Shown here: piece after piece, positions 27,909-37,802 of the stretch | Layout of the letters: every line of letters starts with the position of its first letter | Numbering within the stretch: position 1 is the first letter of the stretch | Origin: Thiomicrorhabdus sediminis | GTDB taxonomy: Bacteria; Pseudomonadota; Gammaproteobacteria; Thiomicrospirales; Thiomicrospiraceae | Length of the DNA stretch: 64,000 bases | Assembly (NCBI RefSeq): GCF_005885815.1 | Contig: NZ_CP040602.1 | Span: 1,813,630-1,877,629, forward strand | Direction: 5' to 3' | Program-made: the position numbers and the translations under genes | Notes under the pieces: generated by a model | The model's input: only the letters and a program-made list of their open reading frames with translations | Databases searched by the model: none | Told to the model about the DNA's origin: nothing

Positions 27909-28604
27909 TTACTTCTCCACTACAATTCTCACAAACCGCCCATCACGCTGTGGTGTGACTTCGATTACTTTAAAACCGACACCTTTGAGCATATAAACAA
28001 TATCATCGGCGTGATAACGGTTATGCTCTAAAAAGTGTTCGAACACGTCCTCCAACTCTTCACGTGAAACCTGCTCGTTGAAAATTTCGGCCTGTGGATA
28101 TTTATGGGATAAGTAATCCGCCAAAGGTTGACGAACCAAATCGATAATGCAAAAACGCCCACCCGGTTTAAGCCATTGATACACCGCCTTGAACATATTG
28201 ATCGGCTGAGGCAACTCATGAACCAACATATTGGCCATCACCGTGGCCACACTGTGGTTATGGATATTCGCCTGCGGTTGATTCAGGTCGTCTTTTAACA
28301 TACGTGCGTTTTTCGGCAGCGCCAGCTGCGCCACCAGCATATACTCGGCCGCATCGATACCGATCACCGTATTGTGTTCGTAACGCAAAGCCAAGTCATC
28401 GACAAACTGACCTATTCCTGCACCTAAATCGAGTAACACCTCATTTCTGTCGATAACCGGAGCCATCTGCTCGTTCCAAAACTCCCAAAAATCGGTATCG
28501 TGCCGTCTCTGATAACTTTGTGTGATCATTTCACGTGCATGTTCGGCATCACCGCCGTGATGGCGAAGAATCTGCGCTTGAGTCTTTTCTAAATTCTGTG
28601 TCAT
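27909..28604 (-). CDS. class I SAM-dependent methyltransferase
   Basis: 231-residue methyltransferase. The SAM-binding loop is LLDLGAGIGQFVDDLALRY, followed by GIDAAEYMLVAQLALP (motif II acidic residue) and the strand LKPGGRFCIIDLVRQPLADY. An N-terminal helical part of about 55 residues contains HHGGDAEHAREMITQSYQ. The C-terminal FKVIEVTPQRDGRFVRIVVEK completes the Rossmann sheet. Substrate unknown. It follows addA by 29 bp on the same strand and may be co-transcribed with it. Confidence 0.8.
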   Translation of the reverse strand: MTQNLEKTQAQILRHHGGDAEHAREMITQSYQRRHDTDFWEFWNEQMAPVIDRNEVLLDLGAGIGQFVDDLALRYEHNTVIGIDAAEYMLVAQLALPKNARMLKDDLNQPQANIHNHSVATVMANMLVHELPQPINMFKAVYQWLKPGGRFCIIDLVRQPLADYLSHKYPQAEIFNEQVSREELEDVFEHFLEHNRYHADDIVYMLKGVGFKVIEVTPQRDGRFVRIVVEK

Positions 28605-28633
28605 TTGCTGTTATCCGCTTTAATGATTAATAA

Positions 28634-31600
28634 TCAATTCAATTCATGCCAAATATCGGCATCACTGAAATAGAGCACCCATTTTTGATCTCGCTGTTCG
28701 AGCTGATCGAACAACTCTCCATAGCGTTGCAACTGGCTAAGATATTTTTCACTGTGATATTCGACAAACTGTTGTTTATCTTCACCCTTATAGACACTGG
28801 TCTTGTAATCGATAATCCAGCGCACACCGGTTGCATCGATAAAGGTGCGGTCGATAATATGATTGCTGACCTGATTGTCGGTCATTGAGGTCAACGCATA
28901 TTCCTCCGCGGCCTGTTGATGCTCGCCTGATAGCGCCCACTGCATTTTGGCATTAGTGCTGGCGTTCAATAGCGATCGTTTGACCCTTTGCAAGGCCTGG
29001 TTGAGTTCTGCAGCGGATAAACCGGCTTGGCTTAACCAGAACTCATAGGCGGGTTTTTGTCGGTTAAACTGTGTCTCATCAAAGCCGCTAAAGCCGGTTT
29101 GCGCCCACTGCTCAAATATGGCATGCACCAGATTCCCCACAGAGGTATTCAACAAGGCATTCTGTACTGAAAATTTCATTTCTGCCCCCTGTGCTGAAGT
29201 TGAGTGGCCTTCATCATCAATTTCGGTAAGCGTCATTTCTTTTAAAGCACTCTTCAACGGAGTTAGCTCCGTGGCTGTATAAGCCTGTTGTTTTGCTAGC
29301 GCAGACAAGGCTTCGAAACCATTACGTTGCAACCTCAAACGCGGCACCTTAGGCCAAGGCAAAAGCATATCACTGGCTTGTTGAGGGTCTTCGTCACAGG
29401 CTTGCGCCAGGTCGATAAAATCGTTTTCCACTACCGGCCAAAGGCTTTCCAGCAGGCTGTCTTTCGCCGGCTTGGGTAAACTGTCGGCCTTATCGATCTT
29501 AAAACTGACTTGGCCGAACAGGTGAAGCTGCTGTTTGGCACGAGTCGCGGCAACATATAACACTCGGCCCAATTCATAACGCTGTTTTTCCGTTTCAAAA
29601 CCTTTTAATAAGGTACGTAAAGGGGATTCATTGGTGCCTTTTTGGTCAATCGGCGCGATGACCAAATGCTCTTCGGCCGCATCGTCCATAAACTGGAACC
29701 ACGACACCAGCGCGGCATCATCACCACGCGGTGCTCGTCCAAGCCCCGGCAGAATTACCGTATCAAATTCCAAGCCTTTCGATTTATGCATGGTCATCAG
29801 TTCAACCTGCTCACTTTCTGGAGAGCTGTCCGGGCGTGCATAGAGTTTTGCCAGATAAAGCTCCAGTTTCTGCCAATCCAAACTACCGCCTTGACTGTCT
29901 TCAATAGCCTGTTGCAGAGTCTGACAGAATACATCGATATTCTGCAACGCCATTTCACTGTCCACCGTCTGGGGGCCGTCCAGCATTAACCAAACCTCTT
30001 TGACCAATTGCGCCAAACCAGTTCGGCCAATTGCATTAATCGCTCGCTGCAACAGCGGCCATGCCGTTTGCAAACGCTGATTGGCCTCTGTCGATAAGAC
30101 CGATTCATTCTGTTCGGGGTGTTTTTGCCAATTATTTAACGCATGTACGGCGGTTTTATAAGGCGCCAAATCGAGAAGACGATGCAAATCGGGCAGGTTC
30201 AAACCGACTAGAGGCGAGCGCAATAAGGCCACCCAGGCACCGCGATCGGCACTGTGCAACAGAGCACGGGTCAATGCCAGAATATCCTGCACTTCCTGAC
30301 GTTCGTGCAGACTTTGTAAATCGACCGCGCGAAACGGCACCGCTTGCTGTTTGAGTTCATTGGCAATGCTGATCAAGCTACTGCGCGAACGTCCCAGAAT
30401 GGCTATTTGGCGTTTTTTGCCTGTCGGCTGCTGGGCAAACTCCTGCAAACGCGCCTTGACCAGCTCAACAACCTTTTCGGCCTCCTGCTGAGCGCTTTGG
30501 TTGAGCTGCCAATCGGTAAAAATGGCAGGTTCACGGTTATCCGATGCGGCAATCGAATCACTATAAGAAACTGCGCCTTTTTCAATGGCGTTTTCTTTCG
30601 GCAGGACTTTTTTGAAGGCAAAATTGACCCAATCGATCACCGCCGCACTGGATCGGAAATTAACCGCCAGACTTAACGGCTTTAACGCCACTTCCCCAAT
30701 TCGGCCTTGCCAAGCGGTCAAGAAATTACCCACTTCTGCTTCACGGAAACGGTAAATCGACTGCATAGGATCTCCCACCAAAAACAAGGTGCGTCCATCA
30801 TCAGGTTGCCAACCGGCAACCAACTGTGTCAATAAACGGTACTGCTCACTACTGGTATCCTGAAACTCGTCAACTAAAAGATGCTGTATTTGATAGTCCA
30901 GCTGCTGCGCCAATTCGGTCGGTTCAAGCTCCGAACCTAACGCCAGAGAAGCGGCTTGAGCGACTTCGATGTGATCCACCTGCTGCACTTGCTGGAACGC
31001 CAGTTGCAGATAACCGAGACAGCGTACTAGTATCTGAATCAACCATTGCAGATCCTGCCATTGCTGATCGCTGTAATGCGGTTGCGGCAAATTCTTCAGC
31101 AGCTGCAAAGCCGCTAAGACTTTAGCATCTGTACTTACCGCCGCCTGAATCGTTTCCAGCACTTCGGCAAAAGCCGATTTTTGTTCGGCCGCTTCGCCTT
31201 TGCCGCTAGGAAAACCTTCGTTTTTGGTTAGACGTTTACGGATCGATTTGCCGTCTTTGGTCAACACCCATTGTGCCAGCACTTGCCATTTGGACGCATC
31301 TTCTATGCTCTTTTGCAAAGGCCAGGCATTGCTCAAAACAGCCAATTGCGGCTGATCGTTGTTTTGTGCATAGTCGGCAATCTGACAGGCTTTGTCAAAA
31401 GCACCACTTAAATAATAGATCGCATCCAGGCTCTGCGCTAAACTTTGCTCGACAATTTCAGCCAGCGAGCCTTCCAGCTGGAAACGCGCTTCATCACCTT
31501 GAAACTGCAACAGAGTGCGCATCCACTGGTCACGTTTTGCCAGCATCGAGGTCAATAGGTTTTCCGCGCGATTGAAGCGGCCATTCACCAGACGTAGCAG

Positions 31601-32215
31601 TCGCCCTACCGCTTCGGTTAATGCCTTATCCTTTAAGGTGGCACGCACCGCTTGCAGGTAAATGTCATTGGCGTCATCGACAATGCGACTTTGTCCGCCC
31701 ATTTTTGATAACAGCGGCATCTGCGTGACCAGATAACTATTCAAGCCATCAATGGTCTTGATACGCAAACGGTTCGGATTTTTCAACAGCGACCAGCCTT
31801 GCTCGGCATCTCGTCTTAATGCCTGCTGGGCGAGCTTCCAGGTATTGGCATCGACCAGACTGGCATCATCGCTTAAAGGCTCAACCCCCGATTGCAACGC
31901 CTTTAAAATACGTTCGCGCATCTCCGCTGCGGCTTTTTTGGTAAAGGTCATGGCCAGAATCTGTTCGGGCGCTTCCACCTGCGACAATAAAGCCAAAAAG
32001 CGTTGCGCCAATAACGAGGTCTTTCCCGAACCCGCCGGTGCCTGGACAATATAGGAATGCAAAGGATTGATTGCCTGAAAACGCTGCGGACCATCGGCTA
32101 AAGCATTATCGCATTGCAAACCGTATTGGCTTAAAAGGTCGGTTGAATGGTTGTTCATCACTTCGGGTTGCGCTGCCTGTTCGGCAAAAAGATCGTGTTG
32201 CGTATCATGTTTCAT
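28634..32215 (-). CDS. addA: AddA-like UvrD-family helicase/nuclease
   Basis: 1193-residue protein with all SF1A helicase motifs: Walker A APAGSGKT (59-66), MTFTKKAAAEMRERI, LLVDEFQDTS, LVGDPMQSIYRFREAEVG, VNFRSS, MTMHKSKGLEFDTV and YVAATRAKQQLHLF. A RecB-type nuclease motif (WIIDYKTS, near 1133) with the downstream Q-x2-Y lies near the C-terminus. This is the AddA/RecB architecture for processing double-strand breaks before recombination. The ATG at 32215 has GGAGAGG 6 nt upstream, better than the upstream GTG. It starts 1 nt after the AddB-like gene stops, so the two form a unit. Confidence 0.87.
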   Translation of the reverse strand: MKHDTQHDLFAEQAAQPEVMNNHSTDLLSQYGLQCDNALADGPQRFQAINPLHSYIVQAPAGSGKTSLLAQRFLALLSQVEAPEQILAMTFTKKAAAEMRERILKALQSGVEPLSDDASLVDANTWKLAQQALRRDAEQGWSLLKNPNRLRIKTIDGLNSYLVTQMPLLSKMGGQSRIVDDANDIYLQAVRATLKDKALTEAVGRLLRLVNGRFNRAENLLTSMLAKRDQWMRTLLQFQGDEARFQLEGSLAEIVEQSLAQSLDAIYYLSGAFDKACQIADYAQNNDQPQLAVLSNAWPLQKSIEDASKWQVLAQWVLTKDGKSIRKRLTKNEGFPSGKGEAAEQKSAFAEVLETIQAAVSTDAKVLAALQLLKNLPQPHYSDQQWQDLQWLIQILVRCLGYLQLAFQQVQQVDHIEVAQAASLALGSELEPTELAQQLDYQIQHLLVDEFQDTSSEQYRLLTQLVAGWQPDDGRTLFLVGDPMQSIYRFREAEVGNFLTAWQGRIGEVALKPLSLAVNFRSSAAVIDWVNFAFKKVLPKENAIEKGAVSYSDSIAASDNREPAIFTDWQLNQSAQQEAEKVVELVKARLQEFAQQPTGKKRQIAILGRSRSSLISIANELKQQAVPFRAVDLQSLHERQEVQDILALTRALLHSADRGAWVALLRSPLVGLNLPDLHRLLDLAPYKTAVHALNNWQKHPEQNESVLSTEANQRLQTAWPLLQRAINAIGRTGLAQLVKEVWLMLDGPQTVDSEMALQNIDVFCQTLQQAIEDSQGGSLDWQKLELYLAKLYARPDSSPESEQVELMTMHKSKGLEFDTVILPGLGRAPRGDDAALVSWFQFMDDAAEEHLVIAPIDQKGTNESPLRTLLKGFETEKQRYELGRVLYVAATRAKQQLHLFGQVSFKIDKADSLPKPAKDSLLESLWPVVENDFIDLAQACDEDPQQASDMLLPWPKVPRLRLQRNGFEALSALAKQQAYTATELTPLKSALKEMTLTEIDDEGHSTSAQGAEMKFSVQNALLNTSVGNLVHAIFEQWAQTGFSGFDETQFNRQKPAYEFWLSQAGLSAAELNQALQRVKRSLLNASTNAKMQWALSGEHQQAAEEYALTSMTDNQVSNHIIDRTFIDATGVRWIIDYKTSVYKGEDKQQFVEYHSEKYLSQLQRYGELFDQLEQRDQKWVLYFSDADIWHELN

Positions 32216-32216
32216 A

Positions 32217-35120
32217 TTACGCCTCTCCACTGTCGTTTACGGCATTTTTCAGAGCCTGATTCCATTGCACTTGCGCTTCCGGCAAACGCAATGCCAAATC
32301 GCCTTTGGCATAGGCGATGTCAGCGTCTTTATCGAATTGTAATGGCGCATAACCTTGTTGGATCTGTTCTGCCAAAGCGAGCACTTCCTGTTTTAAGGAA
32401 CTGATAAAATCCTGCCAACTGCATTGATAGAAGTCGCCGCCCTCTTTTTCCGCCAGTTTGGAAAACACTTGGATACTACGCGGATTTTTCGCATCATTCA
32501 TCAAGCTATCGTTATCGGCAATCAGCGCGCTTAATTTGGCGGCTTCATCCGAATGCAGCAGTCCATAACCCAAACCGGCCATGGTGTTTTCGGCATCCTC
32601 TACCGCAAACAGATATACCGCCAGCTGCGGTGCTTTAAGCGGTGTATCGAGCAGAGCATTAATCGAGGCTTTACCGGTTTTATAGTCGACAATGAACTTT
32701 TGTCCCATCACATCGTCGATGCGGTCGATAATGATTTTGAACTCGATCCCGGCCAACTCCAACGTCAAGCTTTTTTCGGTACTTTCGACACTAAACGCAT
32801 CACGCTGTTTCTCAAGCTCGAGCCATTGCAGACAGAGCTCAAGAATGCGCTGTTTTTCCACCGTCATCAAACCTTCATCCAGTCCTAATTGCAGCTCATC
32901 GAAAGCTTTGCCGATATGATTATTCAAGATCGCGGTCAACTCCTCATCGGTTTTCGACAGCAAGGCGACCTGCGTTTTCAACTCCAGCCAGAAATGCTCT
33001 AAAACAGCATGTATCAATGTCCCCTGATTGGTATTGGCCAAGCTGTCTTCCACCGTTTTCAGACCATATTTAACCCCTAAACGATAATCGATATAAGCCA
33101 TTAACGGACACTGACTCTGCGCCTGCAAGATCCCAGCTCCACCGGGAGCCTTTTCACCGGCAACAATCGGTAAGCCTTGGCTGTCATCCTGCCAATCCAA
33201 AGCGTTTGAGCTTTGTTGGGCAAAAACATTTTGCGCCAAACTGCTATAGGCTTGCGGTTGATATTCAAAGACTGCCGCCTGCTGCGACGCACCGGGTAAA
33301 ACCGGAGTCGGGAGCAATTCGGCTTCACCCGATTTAGCAGGGTAACTCCAGATCAGTAATTCGCAGGAATCGGCCAAGCGCTGACTGATTTGCTGGGCAT
33401 AATAGAGCTCGCGCTGCGCATCACTTCTGGGTAATCCATACTGGCGCTGTAATTGATGCGGTAAAAACGCATTCGGTTTGGCAACTCGCGGCCAAGCTTC
33501 GTTGGTTAAACCCATCAACCAGATAGCAGTAAACTGCTGACCACCGGCCTCAAGCATCCCGACAATCTGGATCGGCTGCCAAGCGGTGCTTTGTACCTGA
33601 TGCACTTTTTCGGCAATAAAACGGTTCAGTAGACTTAACCAGTAAGCGCAAGGTTGTTTACCGCCAAGCTCGCCCAATCCTGCAAATTCCTGCAAAGCGT
33701 TCTCTAACGCCTGACGTTGCTGTTGCTCAATCGAGCTCAGATTTTTGGAACCCGGCCAACCGATTACATCCAAGACTTGCCAAATGTAATCGGCAAACTC
33801 GTTTAGACTGAATTTATTGGCTTGGGATTGATGAAGCTCGACTAACCTATTGAGCGCTTTGAACAAAGATTTCGGTAACGATTTCGCGCGTTCATGCGCC
33901 AATAATTTCGGCCAGACAATATTCGCCCATTGCAACTGACGCAGTTCGCTGTCGGCTTGCTGGCGATCAATCATATCACCCAGAGTATAAGGCGAAATCA
34001 GCCAATCACTGAACTGTTGATAAGCCATCGATTTATGGGGTTGCATAGCCAAATTCAAGCTCAACAGCACGTTATGCACCAACGGCATCTGCACCAACGG
34101 TTCACCCAGCGAGAAGTTATAAATGGTGTTACCGCCACGGGCTTGCAACGTCTGCAACTCGTCCCAGCCGTATTGCGCCAAAGTTTCATCCAGTAATTGG
34201 CGCAATAAGGCTTTGTATTCATTTAAATCCGGCGCAATCAACGCGATTCTAATGCTTTGCAACGCCTGCTGTTTGGCTAAGCTCAATTCATCGCCATAGG
34301 TTTGCTGCACCTGTTGCAGCTGCGCTTTTAAATGCCCAACCGCCCAAAGCACGGCTTGCTGGGCTTCATCATAAATATCCTGCGCTTGATAAAAACCCAG
34401 TTGCTGATATTGCAGCTCAAAGTCATTGCCCAAGGCCACGGGTTTACCAAGGATTTCCACGACAATACCGGCTTGTTCGAGCTGATATTGCCAAGCACGA
34501 ATATTGGGCGTCAAATCATCAAACCCATGCAAAACAAACTTGGCCGGCAACAAGGCCTTTCCCTGCTGGCTTGCTAAACTCTCTGCTAACCAAAGCAAAC
34601 GCTGCTTGGAAAACAGAGCCTTATCGAGCCAATTCTGGGCAGCCAGCTTGCTTTGATAGCGCTTGGCACAGCGCACAAAAAGCAGGCTTTCGGCACTAAG
34701 GTAATGATTGTCACTCCAGTTTTCCGGCAACCATTCCTGACTTAGAGTCCAGGCTTGATAAAGCTGTTTGGCAGTGGCACCAATATTTAGCAAAGCCAAT
34801 TTATGCAAATGCTGTGGCTGCAGCTGCTCATCGAATCCGTTTTGCTCTTCAGCGCTATCTTGCTGATCCAACAACTCTTGTAAGCTCTGTTCAAATAACC
34901 ACTGCGCTTCAAAATTATTGAGAATTTTGCCGGGCAGGCTCTGGCCGGCAAAAACGCCTTGCAATAAAGCCCGGTTTTGCCAGTATTGCCACCACTGTTC
35001 CAATGTCATGACCAATGGCGTATTGACAACCTCTGTATTGGCTTGCAATACCGCATTTTGTTTAATGCTCGCGGTCAAACGGCTATTGGCGGTGATATGA
35101 ACGATTTGATTGGAATCCAT
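32217..35120 (-). CDS. AddB-like PD-(D/E)xK nuclease, double-strand break repair
   Basis: About 967-residue partner of the AddA-like helicase. The N-terminal half resembles an inactive helicase scaffold (MTLEQWWQYW, VLHGFDDLTPNI, WLMGLTNEAWPR), and I see no Walker A loop. The C-terminal quarter has the RecB nuclease motif IVDYKTGKA near 811 with an upstream acidic strand (IIIDRIDDV). Only one Cys (QCPLMAYIDYRL) remains where AddB proteins carry a four-Cys iron-sulfur site. It fits the roughly 900-residue 'probable DNA repair protein' relatives of AddB (I recall TIGR03623). The frame is open to 35213, but that start would overlap the upstream gene, so the ATG at 35120 is used. Confidence 0.8.
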   Translation of the reverse strand: MDSNQIVHITANSRLTASIKQNAVLQANTEVVNTPLVMTLEQWWQYWQNRALLQGVFAGQSLPGKILNNFEAQWLFEQSLQELLDQQDSAEEQNGFDEQLQPQHLHKLALLNIGATAKQLYQAWTLSQEWLPENWSDNHYLSAESLLFVRCAKRYQSKLAAQNWLDKALFSKQRLLWLAESLASQQGKALLPAKFVLHGFDDLTPNIRAWQYQLEQAGIVVEILGKPVALGNDFELQYQQLGFYQAQDIYDEAQQAVLWAVGHLKAQLQQVQQTYGDELSLAKQQALQSIRIALIAPDLNEYKALLRQLLDETLAQYGWDELQTLQARGGNTIYNFSLGEPLVQMPLVHNVLLSLNLAMQPHKSMAYQQFSDWLISPYTLGDMIDRQQADSELRQLQWANIVWPKLLAHERAKSLPKSLFKALNRLVELHQSQANKFSLNEFADYIWQVLDVIGWPGSKNLSSIEQQQRQALENALQEFAGLGELGGKQPCAYWLSLLNRFIAEKVHQVQSTAWQPIQIVGMLEAGGQQFTAIWLMGLTNEAWPRVAKPNAFLPHQLQRQYGLPRSDAQRELYYAQQISQRLADSCELLIWSYPAKSGEAELLPTPVLPGASQQAAVFEYQPQAYSSLAQNVFAQQSSNALDWQDDSQGLPIVAGEKAPGGAGILQAQSQCPLMAYIDYRLGVKYGLKTVEDSLANTNQGTLIHAVLEHFWLELKTQVALLSKTDEELTAILNNHIGKAFDELQLGLDEGLMTVEKQRILELCLQWLELEKQRDAFSVESTEKSLTLELAGIEFKIIIDRIDDVMGQKFIVDYKTGKASINALLDTPLKAPQLAVYLFAVEDAENTMAGLGYGLLHSDEAAKLSALIADNDSLMNDAKNPRSIQVFSKLAEKEGGDFYQCSWQDFISSLKQEVLALAEQIQQGYAPLQFDKDADIAYAKGDLALRLPEAQVQWNQALKNAVNDSGEA

Positions 35121-35175
35121 AATGAAGACAATATTTCCTGTTGAGTGTTTCAAGCTAAACCGTGGAATACCACCA

Positions 35176-35982
35176 CTATTGATAAGCCTGTAAAAAATTG
35201 ATCCAGCCGGCACCTTGCTGTTTTAAAGATAATTTGGCGTCTTTAGTGAGCGGATAAAACTGCTCGACAAGTTGCCAAAAGTCTTTTGAATGATTGGGGT
35301 GACGCCTATGTGCAAGCTCATGAACCACTACGTAGTTTACCACCCATTTAGGCGCTTGCAGTAGACGCCAATTAAATTGAATACGTCCATCGCGATAACA
35401 ACTTCCCCAACGACCCTTATAGGTTTTCACCTGCAGTGTTTTGTAATCCAAACTCATCTGTTCGGCATAGCGTTCGAGCTGTTCCAACAGGTAGCTGTTC
35501 GCCTGCTCGATAAACCACTGTTTTAGGCAATCCGCAGCTTGTTGTTCTTGCTTAAGCGGACAACTATCAGCATCAACCGCGACCTGTAATTGAAATTGCA
35601 CCGGGTTCCGATTTGGCGAAGGCGTTAACGGCTGCAACCGTGCCGCTTGATCAGCGTGATCTTTACTGACATAAACCAGTTCACACAACTGGCCAAGAAA
35701 ATGGAAACGACTATTCTCGACAGCGCGAAACTCCTGTTCAATACTGTTTTGCAGACGCTGTGCATGTTTGAGCAACCAGGCTTGATGTGAATCAAGCAGG
35801 CCACTGACTTGGCGAGCATTAAGCTGTTTGGGGATATGTAAAATCAGCGCATCACGCTCCGACTTCAAGGCGATGGATTTACGTTTTTGCCGCTTTAGAT
35901 AAAAGCGATAATCGCCCAACTCAACCACCTCTGGTTTTGCTGGCAAGCGAGATCGCTTCGGTGCTTTGCTTTTAAAAATCAT
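35176..35982 (-). CDS. YgjP-like metallopeptidase domain protein (DUF45/M48-type)
   Basis: 268-residue protein with a C-terminal zinc-peptidase-like domain. KGRWGSCYRDGRIQFNWRL leads to HELAH at residues 221-225, whose two His residues and Glu form the metal site, followed by HPNHSKDFW, which could give the third ligand. The N-terminal half is basic. Family members are soluble and their substrates are unknown. It lies 55 bp upstream of the AddB-like gene on the same strand. Confidence 0.85.
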   Translation of the reverse strand: MIFKSKAPKRSRLPAKPEVVELGDYRFYLKRQKRKSIALKSERDALILHIPKQLNARQVSGLLDSHQAWLLKHAQRLQNSIEQEFRAVENSRFHFLGQLCELVYVSKDHADQAARLQPLTPSPNRNPVQFQLQVAVDADSCPLKQEQQAADCLKQWFIEQANSYLLEQLERYAEQMSLDYKTLQVKTYKGRWGSCYRDGRIQFNWRLLQAPKWVVNYVVVHELAHRRHPNHSKDFWQLVEQFYPLTKDAKLSLKQQGAGWINFLQAYQ

Positions 35983-36187
35983 AAATCGGGCTTTATCAAT
36001 TCAATCCGTTAGCAATAAAAACCATTAGACTGACAAATACGCGCTTGATAGCGAACTAATTCATCAGTTCAATTATTAGCCTTTATAATAACGTTAAAGC
36101 TATTGTCTGTGCCAAAATCCACAGGCTTTTGTCTGAAACAGGAACCATCATAAACCTTAACTAAACTTGCTCTCTTAAGCCGACTCG

Positions 36188-37114
36188 ATGACAAACTTTA
36201 TCGCCAATAACGCCCAGCATTACCAGCTTGTCGCCACTCGGCCGATTGCCGCGCTTGAACTGCTGGCGCAACAGACCGGGCTAAGCAAGCAACAGCTCAA
36301 AGACGCCGCACAAAAAGGCGCTTTATGGATTACCCGTCATAAAAAAGCCGAACGTCTGCGACGAGTCAAAACCGAACTCAAAGCCGAGCAACAACTCGAT
36401 TTGTACTATAACCCCGCGGTATTGCAGCAGAGCTGCCCGGCGGCTACGTTGATTAGCGACCAGCACGACTATAGCCTTTGGTGCAAACCGCGTGGCATGC
36501 TTTCGCAAGGTTCCAAATGGGGCGATTTCAGCGCCCTTTACCGCTGGGTGGAAATGCACTACCAGCCTGATGGCAACAACCGTCAATGCTGGTTAGTGCA
36601 TCGTTTGGACAGAGCCACTTGCGGCCTGCAATTGCTGGCACACAATAAAAAAACCGCACAGAAACTCACCGCATTATTTGAACATAATCAAGTCAAAAAG
36701 CAGTACCAGGCTTGGGTACACGGTAAATTGCAAAAACCGCATCAAAGCATTGCAACCCCAATCGATAATAAAAAGGCCGTGACACATATTCAAAGCCTGC
36801 AATATCTCGATGATTTGAATATCAGCCTGCTCGACATCACCATTGAACAAGGGCGCAAACACCAGATTCGAAAACACCTGGCTTCAATCCATCACCCTAT
36901 TGTCGGAGATAGACTCCACGGCTCGGCAGATTTAGATAAAAAGCTCAATGCTCAACTTATAGATCGGGATCAGTTAAAAGATCCGAATTTCGCCGTTGAT
37001 TTACAGCTAACCGCTTACAAAATAAGCTTTATTTGCCCGATTGAAAAAAAGGGCGTAACCTATCAGTTAGAACAAAACTCAATGGATTTTTACCCATTCT
37101 CAATGACCGACTAG
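36188..37114 (+). CDS. RluA-family pseudouridine synthase
   Basis: 308-residue RNA pseudouridine synthase. The catalytic motif HRLDRATCG has the nucleophile Asp141. KKQYQAWVHGKL and the EQGRKHQIRKHLASIHHPIVGD segment complete the RluA signature. An S4-like N-terminal region (LSKQQLKDAAQKGALWI) is present. Which uridine it modifies (rRNA or tRNA) cannot be told from sequence alone. Divergent from the YgjP-like gene across about 205 bp. Confidence 0.88.
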   Translation: MTNFIANNAQHYQLVATRPIAALELLAQQTGLSKQQLKDAAQKGALWITRHKKAERLRRVKTELKAEQQLDLYYNPAVLQQSCPAATLISDQHDYSLWCKPRGMLSQGSKWGDFSALYRWVEMHYQPDGNNRQCWLVHRLDRATCGLQLLAHNKKTAQKLTALFEHNQVKKQYQAWVHGKLQKPHQSIATPIDNKKAVTHIQSLQYLDDLNISLLDITIEQGRKHQIRKHLASIHHPIVGDRLHGSADLDKKLNAQLIDRDQLKDPNFAVDLQLTAYKISFICPIEKKGVTYQLEQNSMDFYPFSMTD

Positions 37115-37155
37115 TGCTTTGCTAAAAGGTTTAATGCGGTCAAAGGAGTTGCGTA

Positions 37156-37674
37156 ATGCTAACTTTGCCGGCTTATATCGAACCGAAGCTGATTTTTCCG
37201 CTTAAAGGCTGTTTCTATTATGATGCCTGGCTGGCACTGGAATACGACTTGCTGGGAAAAAACGCCAGGCTGACCTTAAGACCAGAACCCACCAATAAAT
37301 ATGATCTTTACGCTATTCAAGTCTGGTTGCAATTAACCGATGATAACAATGACAACGAAGATCAGGCCAGAGAAATGCTGATCGGCTATGTACCACGGAT
37401 TTTGAGCCGCTATATGAGCCAACGAATAATAGAGCTGGGCAAACGCCATATTGAAATAGAACCTCTACAGATTATCCATTTAGCCCATCACGGCCGCTCC
37501 ATTGAAATCGACTGCCTTTGGCCGCAAATCAATCTCGACTTGATTGCCGATGAAGACGATTTTGTCCATCGCATGTTCGTCATTGCCAAACTGTATTGGT
37601 TACACCGCATCACTCAGCTGAAACGCTGGTGGCGCAAAAAACAGAGCCAATACCACCATAAACCGCAAAACTGA
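37156..37674 (+). CDS. HIRAN domain protein
   Basis: 172-residue protein whose first 110 residues form a HIRAN domain: FYYDAWLALEY, LTLRPEPTNKYDLYAIQVW and MLIGYVPRILSRYM. HIRAN domains in HLTF/Rad5 bind DNA 3' ends, and stand-alone bacterial copies are poorly characterised. The C-terminus is Trp/Arg/Lys-rich (LKRWWRKKQSQYHHK), likely a basic nucleic-acid contact. It lies 41 bp after the pseudouridine synthase gene and about 130 bp before a DnaQ-type exonuclease, so a role at DNA ends is an inference. Confidence 0.82.
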   Translation: MLTLPAYIEPKLIFPLKGCFYYDAWLALEYDLLGKNARLTLRPEPTNKYDLYAIQVWLQLTDDNNDNEDQAREMLIGYVPRILSRYMSQRIIELGKRHIEIEPLQIIHLAHHGRSIEIDCLWPQINLDLIADEDDFVHRMFVIAKLYWLHRITQLKRWWRKKQSQYHHKPQN

Positions 37675-37802
37675 GTTATCAACCCTGCTAATTGAATCAC
37701 CACCTTTTCTGGAAAAGATCGCCATCGTTGATTGATCAACTAAGCAAAAATGACACATAATTGCTAGAATCACCTGCAATCAATAAAAACGAATCGCGAT
37801 CT

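Noticed and set aside
29642-29989. Long plus-strand frames antisense to addA (also 30061-30676 and 31273-32054)
   Set aside because: They lie entirely within a gene with all helicase motifs intact, and their composition is that of reversed codons.
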